Shown piece by piece: positions 6,194 through 12,262 of a stretch of DNA of 19,495 nt. The notes beneath the pieces are model-generated. The model saw only the letters and a list, made by a program, of their open reading frames with translations, did not search any database and was not told where the DNA came from. Positions within the stretch are counted from its first letter, which is position 1. Each line of letters opens with the position of its first letter. This DNA is from Psychrobacter sp. (GTDB taxonomy: Bacteria > Pseudomonadota > Gammaproteobacteria > Pseudomonadales > Moraxellaceae): NCBI GenBank assembly GCA_029264635.1, contig JARIAA010000263.1:1-19495 (forward strand). Direction: 5' to 3'. A program made the translations under genes and the position numbers.

Positions 6194-7195
6194 ATGGCGC
6201 TACAACCTCTAAATGCATTGGTCACCCAGCTGGCAAATCAGCCCATTATATTTGTCGGTGGTAAAGGCGGTGTCGGTAAAACGACGACAGCGGCTGCACT
6301 TGCCAGCCATTATGCTACTCAACAAAAAAAGACACTTATTATTTCCACTGATCCAGCACATAGTTTGGGTGATGTATTGAATATAGCGCTTAGTCATGAG
6401 AAGACAGCAGTCACGCCTTATCTTGATGCACTTGAGCTCAATCCTGATATTATCGTTGATAACCATTTCGCACAGGTCGAGCGTACCATCAGAGGGTATG
6501 CCAACCCCGATATGATGCCTAAGATTCGTGAGCATCTGCGTCTGTCAAAGTCTGCACCAGGCGCACAAGAAGCTGCTATGCTTGAGTCAATGTGTCAGCA
6601 TTTGGTGACGGACTCTGATAAAAGGTACGAGCATATCATCTTCGATACCGCACCAACAGGACATACCTTGCGTCTATTAGTATTGCCAGAGATGATGGGC
6701 GCGTGGACAGATGGATTATTGGCTCAGCAGCGAAGGCAAGCTAAGCTGCGCTTGGCAGCGACGAATTTGGATTTAGACAACAATAACAAAGACAACGTCT
6801 CAAACCCTTTTGCTAAGCAAGAACCCGATCGCTGGGAGCAGGCAGTAGCCGTTCTAGAAAAACGCAAACAGCTATTTCGTAAGGCAGGGTTGTTATTACA
6901 TGACCGTCAGCAAACCGCCATTATATTGGTCATGACGGCTGATGTGTTGCCACTGGCCGAAACGAAGCGCGCCATCCAGCAGTTAGAAGAAACCAAACTC
7001 ACGCCAGCGGCAATCGTGATTAATCAGCTGATAACGCCTACGCAAACTGATGAGTTTTGGCGCAAACGTGCCCATAGACAGCAGGGACTAATGAGAGTGA
7101 TTGAAGACAGTTTTACAGCCTATCCCATTTATCCCATTTATTTACAGCAGACAGACGTACGTGGTATTGAAGCATTAAGTAAGCTATTGACCTAG
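6194..7195 (+). CDS. ArsA/Get3-family ATPase, single domain
   Basis: A 333-residue soluble P-loop ATPase of the ArsA/Get3 class (deviant Walker A, MinD superfamily). Seen: P-loop GGKGGVGKTT (residues 22-31) with the signature lysine 24; switch I STDPAHSLGD (51-60); switch II FDTAPTGHTLRLL (150-162); and VINQL in the guanine/adenine-recognition position near 275. ArsA energises arsenite export and Get3 delivers tail-anchored membrane proteins. This protein has only one cysteine (C134), so it lacks both the cysteine set of ArsA and the CxxC zinc site of Get3, and no arsB, arsD or arsR is nearby. An arsenic role is therefore not supported. Its consistent companions are the CstA carrier and the cory-CC-star protein. 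GAG eight nt before the ATG supports the start. No terminator is visible after it. Confidence 0.87.
   Translation: MALQPLNALVTQLANQPIIFVGGKGGVGKTTTAAALASHYATQQKKTLIISTDPAHSLGDVLNIALSHEKTAVTPYLDALELNPDIIVDNHFAQVERTIRGYANPDMMPKIREHLRLSKSAPGAQEAAMLESMCQHLVTDSDKRYEHIIFDTAPTGHTLRLLVLPEMMGAWTDGLLAQQRRQAKLRLAATNLDLDNNNKDNVSNPFAKQEPDRWEQAVAVLEKRKQLFRKAGLLLHDRQQTAIILVMTADVLPLAETKRAIQQLEETKLTPAAIVINQLITPTQTDEFWRKRAHRQQGLMRVIEDSFTAYPIYPIYLQQTDVRGIEALSKLLT
7121..7138 (+). repeat. 9-bp tandem duplication inside the ArsA-type ATPase gene
   Basis: TATCCCATT is repeated twice in tandem, giving YPIYPIY near the C-terminus of the encoded protein. Being a multiple of three it keeps the frame. It is a small, probably neutral slip-strand duplication. 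Confidence 0.75.
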
Positions 7196-7243
7196 ACCGT
7201 TTTAATAATTACCACCGATATTTTAAAGAAAACCCATGATTCA

Positions 7244-8923
7244 TTACTCATGTTCAGAATTATCAGGACTCTTAGAGCGATGCGCCTGCAATTTACTGGC
7301 AAGGGACCATGCAGCATCAATGCGAAGGCTCTGTGCTTGCTCAGACTGACCACTACTCAGTGATGACCAGTGCGGTTTTGCGCGCGCTTTTTTTAGCTCA
7401 CTCGGTAGTTTATGCGTCGGCAAAGGGGTAATCGGATTGCTTTCATTATCCGTAATGTCATCAGTCGGTATTTGCTCTTTAGCATACAAGAGCTGCGTCG
7501 CATCAGTTGCAGCATGACCGCGATGGCGTACAGCGGCCAGTAGATCCAGCGCGCGCGTCGCCAGTAAGGTAAGGGTAGCGGGGTCAATATACAAACGTTT
7601 TATGCCAGATAGCTTATCTGCGATACTGCTTGTATTAGACAACAGGCCGCCTGCGATACCACCTATCGCAGCGCCCAATCCTAAAGTCGTACCTAGCGCT
7701 GCGGCGTCAATACCCAATCCCAATAACGCCCCAGCTGCCGCCCCAGAAGTTGTACGAATACCATAACTTTTGAGCAACTCAGGATCAAAAGGGTCTTGTT
7801 GATACGCTTGTAGCTCAAGCGGTGTCGCGGCTACGGCATTATCATAAAATTTATAAAGATTTAATAACTTATGCTGCATGCTACGCTCGCTTTGGCGAAC
7901 GGCTTCTTGCATCTGCTGCAATACGGGCATCGGGTCATCATTTTCATTAATCTCGTGAACGAAGGCGGCGACATTGATTAAAAAGTCCGCAATGATAATA
8001 TTGGCCTCATCATACAGACGTGCCCAGTCTTCTGCTCGCTGCTGCATCAATTGCTCAAGCATTTCGGCATGAGTCAGCATAGTAGCTAAATTCTGCCAAA
8101 GTCGCATCTCATCGGTAAATTCAAAAGCCACCGAGTCAAAGCGTGTGGAGATATGCAAATTACGACGCGCCAGCATGGTCTGCCATTCATCAATATTGGC
8201 GTTTTGACTATCTGTAAAGTTAAATACGGGCATAACGGGAATGGCGGCCCACGACAAGACGGTTAACTCATCTTTGTACTTACCGAGCACAGGCTCACGC
8301 GCATCAACCACATAAATGGCCATATCACTTGCCAGCAGCTGGCGAATCACCTTAGCTTCTTGACTAAAATCTTCAGTGCTACCCAGCGCGTCACCACCTT
8401 GGGCGATGTCTGCGGCCAAAAACTGCTGTAAGCGCTCGATACCATCGCGGCGACTGGCGGTATTGTCCTCGAGCCAATCCATCAGACCAGACGCGTCTTC
8501 TAAACCTGGCGTATCATACAAGGTAACCAGCGCGGCACCCGTTTGGCTATCCGTTAATTGCGCACGCTCAACATGGCGGGTGGTCGCAGCCTCGTTTTTG
8601 ACTTCACCAAAATAAACATCGCGAAGCAAAGTGCGCAGTATTGAGGTCTTACCTGTATTGGTATGACCAACAACTGCCAGTTTTAATGGCTCGTCACTGG
8701 CGATAGTGGTTTTGCTGGGCGTTTTTGTCGCCTCTTTAGTTGGTGACATTGATAAATCGGTTAGGCTGGTAGATTGACCTATATTACTCACATTCTGCTC
8801 TTTAGTGATATCAATAGGTTCGGCCGACGAATGAGAGGCATCATAAGCCTTATCTGCAAAAAGACCTCTTGGCTGACTGTCAGAATGATTATTAGCGCTA
8901 TTATTGTGGTCGTTGTTATTCAT
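7244..8923 (-). CDS. DUF3482-family GTPase
   Basis: A 559-residue protein with a P-loop GTPase domain of the TrmE-Era-like class and a C-terminal DUF3482 region. G1 is GHTNTGKT (residues 86-93) and G3 is DTPG (137-140). The usual G4 NKxD is replaced by NFTD (235-238), so guanine specificity is uncertain. Residues 1-80 are low-complexity, rich in Asn, Ser and Thr. A Gly/Ala-rich hydrophobic stretch (about 393-430) could insert in or lie on the membrane. The role is unknown; in other proteobacteria, as I remember, this protein is encoded next to a DUF2868 membrane protein, suggesting a joint envelope-associated complex. Here the two are on the same strand but separated by two genes. The start has only a weak binding site; it follows the 65-residue gene by 21 nt, so translation may be coupled by transcription in one operon. 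Confidence 0.85.
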   Translation of the reverse strand: MNNNDHNNSANNHSDSQPRGLFADKAYDASHSSAEPIDITKEQNVSNIGQSTSLTDLSMSPTKEATKTPSKTTIASDEPLKLAVVGHTNTGKTSILRTLLRDVYFGEVKNEAATTRHVERAQLTDSQTGAALVTLYDTPGLEDASGLMDWLEDNTASRRDGIERLQQFLAADIAQGGDALGSTEDFSQEAKVIRQLLASDMAIYVVDAREPVLGKYKDELTVLSWAAIPVMPVFNFTDSQNANIDEWQTMLARRNLHISTRFDSVAFEFTDEMRLWQNLATMLTHAEMLEQLMQQRAEDWARLYDEANIIIADFLINVAAFVHEINENDDPMPVLQQMQEAVRQSERSMQHKLLNLYKFYDNAVAATPLELQAYQQDPFDPELLKSYGIRTTSGAAAGALLGLGIDAAALGTTLGLGAAIGGIAGGLLSNTSSIADKLSGIKRLYIDPATLTLLATRALDLLAAVRHRGHAATDATQLLYAKEQIPTDDITDNESNPITPLPTHKLPSELKKARAKPHWSSLSSGQSEQAQSLRIDAAWSLASKLQAHRSKSPDNSEHE

Positions 8924-8944
8924 GATAGGGTCTTATGTTGAGTA

Positions 8945-9142
8945 CTATTGGTCGATGGCAGCTTTGAGTTTACGGATCACGGCACTTAATAGCATCTCAT
9001 CAATCTCAGTGAGCTCATTTAATCCATAATCATAAGTTTTTAAAATCATCGCTTTTTGGTCTCTGGTAAGGTGCAGCGTGATATCGCCCTCTTTTATCAT
9101 ATCCCGATAGTCTTCTAGCGTGACTTTTTTATCATTTTTCAT
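8945..9142 (-). CDS. Small hypothetical protein, 65 residues
   Basis: I do not recognise this protein. It is small and charged, with a Lys-rich N-terminus (MKNDKKVTLEDYRDMIKEGD) and then helical segments, including LTRDQKAMILKTYDYGLNEL and a final amphipathic helix, AVIRKLKAAI. There is no signal or membrane segment and no cysteine. The start is fixed by a strong GAGGAG at 9155-9150, 7 nt upstream; an earlier in-frame ATG 33 nt upstream has nothing comparable. It lies 21 nt before the DUF3482 GTPase gene on the same strand and is likely its operon partner, so a small regulator or adaptor of that GTPase is a reasonable but untested guess. Confidence 0.72.
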   Translation of the reverse strand: MKNDKKVTLEDYRDMIKEGDITLHLTRDQKAMILKTYDYGLNELTEIDEMLLSAVIRKLKAAIDQ

Positions 9143-9149
9143 CTTCCAT

Positions 9150-9155
9150 CTCCTC
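9150..9155 (-). promoter_or_regulatory. Strong ribosome binding site of the 65-residue gene
   Basis: GAGGAG on the minus strand, 7 nt before the ATG at 9142. It decides the start of the small gene. Confidence 0.8.
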
Positions 9156-9297
9156 TTTGGCGACGATTTGGTCAATCTTATATGAAAAATGACTTTCTTT
9201 TCACACAGATACGTCCCTACCTACAAACCATTGTAATCAAACGCACCAAAACGGTCTATATGAGCGATGTTATTACTAATGAGCCAATGTTAAGATG

Positions 9298-10281
9298 TTA
9301 AGCGGCGCTAGGGGGACGAAACAATACTTTGAGCTTGTTCTTTAAGCCTTTAGTACGAAAAAAGCGTTGCCACATACGATAAAAGACGCCAAAGATTAAG
9401 CTGACAACGTGATCGTGGCTGGATTCGCCAACGGCACCATATTTGACAGGATTATTAACCGTATCTTCTTCTACATAAGTGCCAAACCAGCGATCAAAAA
9501 GAATAATAACGCCGCCATAATTTTTATCGATATACCTATCATTGGCGCCATGATGCGCACGGTGGTTGGAGGGAGTATCAAAGATATATTCGATCCATTT
9601 TGGGAATTTGCCTACCGTTTCGGTATGGATAAAGAATTGGTAAATCAGATCAAGCGCGTAGAAAAAGAAAACCCAAACTGGATGGACGCCAAGCAGCATC
9701 AGCGGGACAAAGAATAACCACCAACCTGTGACAGAGTACAATAAACTTTGGCGCATCGCCGTGGATAAGTTCATCTGATCATCAGAGTGATGCACCACAT
9801 GCGCCGACCAAAACCAATTGACGCGGTGAGAGGCACGATGAAACCAGTAATAGCAGAACTCGACGGCGATAAAGATAGGAATTGCCGTTAGCCATGTCAC
9901 ATCAATCGTCAACAAGCGATAGTGATATAACCATAAGCAAATGGGCAGCACGACAAGTGCTTGAATAATCAGCTCAAAGCCTAAATAAGAGCCACCTAAG
10001 CTAAAGTTAGTCAGGGCGCGGCGCCAGCCAAAGGCAGCACCACGCCCGCGCTTAGATTGATAAAACCACTCGGCTAAAAACAATAAAAAAAACGGTCCAC
10101 CAGCCAGCGGCAATAGCCACTCTTGCCAGTGTGCAGGTAGGATACTTGCCAGTATAGGCTGCCAGGACTCAGGCGCGATGGCTAAAACACTTTGATTGAG
10201 CGTCTCTTTGTAAGCATCGAAGGTCTGTCCGTAGCTGCCCAAACTTATTAGACCATTCTTACTATCCTCTGTTAGTGCCAT
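9298..10281 (-). CDS. Sterol desaturase / fatty acid hydroxylase family membrane protein
   Basis: A 327-residue integral membrane di-iron oxygenase-type protein. The histidine clusters of the family are present: HRASH (148-152), HVVHH (161-165), an isolated H219 after a membrane segment, and HRAHH (240-244). Hydrophobic segments lie at about 55-72, 97-118, 128-147, 183-217 and elsewhere, so the histidines would face the cytoplasm. Bacterial members hydroxylate or desaturate lipids, hopanoids, carotenoids or alkylglycerols; the substrate here cannot be told. The motif EFCYYWFHR ahead of the first cluster is typical. GGGAGGT 8 nt upstream of the ATG is a strong initiation site, and a 212-nt gap to the upstream gene suggests its own promoter. 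A 155-nt gap follows before the 65-residue gene. Confidence 0.9.
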   Translation of the reverse strand: MALTEDSKNGLISLGSYGQTFDAYKETLNQSVLAIAPESWQPILASILPAHWQEWLLPLAGGPFFLLFLAEWFYQSKRGRGAAFGWRRALTNFSLGGSYLGFELIIQALVVLPICLWLYHYRLLTIDVTWLTAIPIFIAVEFCYYWFHRASHRVNWFWSAHVVHHSDDQMNLSTAMRQSLLYSVTGWWLFFVPLMLLGVHPVWVFFFYALDLIYQFFIHTETVGKFPKWIEYIFDTPSNHRAHHGANDRYIDKNYGGVIILFDRWFGTYVEEDTVNNPVKYGAVGESSHDHVVSLIFGVFYRMWQRFFRTKGLKNKLKVLFRPPSAA

Positions 10282-10289
10282 AACATCCT

Positions 10290-10296
10290 ACCTCCC
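10290..10296 (-). promoter_or_regulatory. Strong ribosome binding site of the desaturase gene
   Basis: GGGAGGT on the minus strand, 8 nt before the ATG at 10281, near-consensus Shine-Dalgarno. Confidence 0.8.
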
Positions 10297-10353
10297 ATCA
10301 ACCATTGTAGTCATCCTTGACTCTTTAATATAAACGTGAGACGCCATAAAAAC

Positions 10354-10381
10354 AGTATAGCTTATGAACGCATGCGTCATC
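10354..10381 (-). promoter_or_regulatory. Promoter-like site overlapping a palindrome upstream of the desaturase gene
   Basis: On the minus strand TATACT (10359-10354) is a good -10, with ATGACG about 15 nt upstream as a poor -35. The region between them contains the perfect 10-bp palindrome ACGCATGCGT (10368-10377), flanked by ATGA and CAT. A dimeric regulator bound there would cover the promoter. Confidence 0.3.
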
Positions 10382-10434
10382 TCTCCTGATTCTGATATAA
10401 AAATGATATAGGATAGGGCTACTGGTATGGATTT

Positions 10435-10464
10435 TTGCAGTATCTGTCTGCGTAGATACAGCAA
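10435..10464. repeat. Imperfect inverted repeat after the DUF2868 gene
   Basis: TTGC-A-GTATCT (10435-10445), 8-nt loop, AGATAC-A-GCAA (10454-10464): a hairpin with one A-A mismatch, 30 nt beyond the DUF2868 stop. There is no T tract after it on the minus strand, so it does not fit a classical terminator; it could be an mRNA end-stabilising structure. Confidence 0.4.
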
Positions 10465-10493
10465 GCAAAAAAATGTATACCCGTAGCACGTTA

Positions 10494-11876
10494 TTATGAA
10501 CCACTCTCTACCAAGCCAATGTTACGCGCGGCTAGTGCTGCTTGCCACTGCTGATAACGGACAGCCTGAATCGATTTTTGATCCACAGCCGCTGTAGAGA
10601 GCGAACTATCATTACTGTCGTTATTTAACAATTGTACGATGAGACCGTGTTTTGCATGCGCCGCCATACGATCAAGCTTACGTAGCGTGCCGCGATCGGG
10701 CAACGCTTGACTATGAATCCCTAGCACTATTTGTACAGGGTTTTGATCTAAGTAATTCGTCAAACGATCCATATCGTCACGGTCATCAACGATACCAAAG
10801 TGCTCAACTTCGCTATCACTCACCGTACCACCAAGTTCCAGCTGCCACAAATGATCCTGATTCGCTGGATATTCAAGCAGGGCAACCAGCTTCTTGCCAG
10901 TACTTACTGACGCCTTTGGTGCTACTGGCGCTGCTACTTCATTAAAATCATCAGCATCTACCACCTGACGCTGCCAAAAGCTCAAAATCTTTTGATAATA
11001 GGGCAGTTTGATATCTAAGCGCATTTTTTTGCGGCGAAACATCAGCGCACAAAACGCCCAAGCGATCGCACGCGGGACGATACCATACATAATCAGGCTA
11101 CCCATTAACAAGCTTGCCCATTGCCGCGCAACAGATAATGGCAGGGCCTCGGTGACCAGTCGGCTCTGCACGATAGCTGCACTATCTGGTACGCTAAAAC
11201 CCACCATACTCGGCAGCCATCCAATCACTTGGGTTAAGCCAATTAGCGCTTGATCCGAGAGTAAGGTTGACTCCCAGCTAAAACTGTACTGGCGCACAAT
11301 TAATAAAAAAATGATGGCAAACATCATTCCTGTTAAGGTTGCAAGCCACAATTGATGACTAAATCGGCCCAGATACCAGCGCATACCGCTATGTTGCAGT
11401 TGACGCTCATATAAATCGACTGCCGCCTGAGTAACATCATCCTTACCACGTATCAAATAGCTGGGGCTAACAAAATTTGCAAACCAACTTGGCGACTGGC
11501 GACCTTGATGAATTAAAGTCATGACCAGCCAGCCGCCAAGCATAAGGGTATGAAAACCCAGCAGGCAAACCAGCACATAGAAAAAATTGACGACGTTGGA
11601 CTGCAATAAAGTAAATAAACCCAAAAACCCTGACAGACACCAGACGATACTCATGACGATCATGAGGCCTTTGATGCGACCATCAATTTTGCCAAGCACC
11701 CGTGCAAGATTGCCATTGCTATCGATACGCGATGCCCGCCGATGTAGCTTTTGTATGGGTTTGCCGTCTTCTGCCTGTAACTTTTCAGTTACCAATAAAG
11801 GATCCGTTGCAAAAACATGCTGCTCGGTTTCAAGCGTACGTACCAGCTCAGTTAATTGATCTTGGGGTGATAGCAT
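10494..11876 (-). CDS. DUF2868-family membrane protein
   Basis: A 460-residue inner-membrane protein matching the DUF2868 family as I know it. After a soluble N-terminus with an RRASRID segment come two adjacent helices (about residues 69-88 and 97-120 from the ATG), then a loop, another helix around LTGMMFAIIFLLIV, and a fourth around MGSLIMYGIVPRAIAWAFCAL. The C-terminal 150 residues are cytoplasmic-looking, with an Ala/Pro-rich linker and an ALLEYPANQDHLWQL core resembling a nucleotide-handling fold; LGIHSQALPDRGTLRKLDR follows. Function is unknown. The family is usually the neighbour of DUF3482 GTPases. I prefer the ATG at 11876, where the family-like sequence begins; TTG at 11909 is the first codon after an upstream stop and would add 11 residues. 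Neither has a clear Shine-Dalgarno. Confidence 0.82.
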   Translation of the reverse strand: MLSPQDQLTELVRTLETEQHVFATDPLLVTEKLQAEDGKPIQKLHRRASRIDSNGNLARVLGKIDGRIKGLMIVMSIVWCLSGFLGLFTLLQSNVVNFFYVLVCLLGFHTLMLGGWLVMTLIHQGRQSPSWFANFVSPSYLIRGKDDVTQAAVDLYERQLQHSGMRWYLGRFSHQLWLATLTGMMFAIIFLLIVRQYSFSWESTLLSDQALIGLTQVIGWLPSMVGFSVPDSAAIVQSRLVTEALPLSVARQWASLLMGSLIMYGIVPRAIAWAFCALMFRRKKMRLDIKLPYYQKILSFWQRQVVDADDFNEVAAPVAPKASVSTGKKLVALLEYPANQDHLWQLELGGTVSDSEVEHFGIVDDRDDMDRLTNYLDQNPVQIVLGIHSQALPDRGTLRKLDRMAAHAKHGLIVQLLNNDSNDSSLSTAAVDQKSIQAVRYQQWQAALAARNIGLVESGS

Positions 11877-12005
11877 GAGGGAAGGATATCCGTATAAATA
11901 AGCGTTCAATCAATAAAGTAAATAACCATTAGAGTCATTGTAACGTATTGGATTCTATTTGCACCCTAGCGTGGATAAACAAATTTGATAAAAAAAGTAA
12001 AAAGC

Positions 12006-12019
12006 TGACCAAATGGTCA
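12006..12019. repeat. Inverted repeat, possible operator
   Basis: TGACCA-AA-TGGTCA: six-base arms around an AA spacer. The size and symmetry fit a site for a dimeric repressor. It lies 130 nt from the DUF2868 ATG and about 243 nt from the permease ATG. Confidence 0.45.
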
Positions 12020-12032
12020 AAAAATCACTAGC

Positions 12033-12060
12033 AGTTATGCTAAATAAAAGTTATGCTAAA
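12033..12060 (+). repeat. Direct repeat of 12 bp
   Basis: AGTTATGCTAAA occurs at 12033-12044 and 12049-12060, 16 nt apart start to start, with 4 nt between copies. It could be a pair of regulator half-sites or a small duplication. Confidence 0.6.
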
Positions 12061-12189
12061 AACGAGTTATAAGCCTTATGACCTATTCACTAATTATCGT
12101 AATCGTGAAATAACCAAAAGCGCTATTGATTATTAATGACAAATATAGGTAATACCCCTGTGTTTGATTTTAATAGTGATTTTGGTTCT

Positions 12190-12209
12190 TAGGTACCAGT
12201 AGGTACAAC
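12190..12209 (+). repeat. TAGGTAC repeat in helical phase upstream of the permease
   Basis: TAGGTACCAG is followed directly by TAGGTACAAC, a 10-bp period with seven identical leading bases. It sits about 53 nt before the permease ATG, in the 5' untranslated region or at the promoter. Confidence 0.5.
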
Positions 12210-12262
12210 AAAACAGACCTAGAATATATCAACAATAGATTATGCAGGGAGCACATCTATCC

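Larger units (their letters stand above)
11877..12262. promoter_or_regulatory. Divergent intergenic region, DUF2868 gene / NCS2 permease gene
   Basis: About 386 nt of AT-rich non-coding DNA between two divergent genes; I see no convincing gene in it. It holds a near-perfect inverted repeat (12006-12019), a 12-bp direct repeat (12033-12060) and a 10-bp-spaced repeat (12190-12209), listed separately. Possible promoter elements: TAGAAT at 11957-11952 on the minus strand for the DUF2868 gene, and TTGATT (12126-12131) with TAATAC (12150-12155) on the plus strand for the permease. Both are weak matches. Confidence 0.5.

Noticed and set aside
6194..7195. Arsenic-resistance locus
   Set aside because: Only an ArsA-like ATPase is present; no arsB, arsC, arsD, arsR or acr3, and the ATPase lacks the ArsA cysteines.
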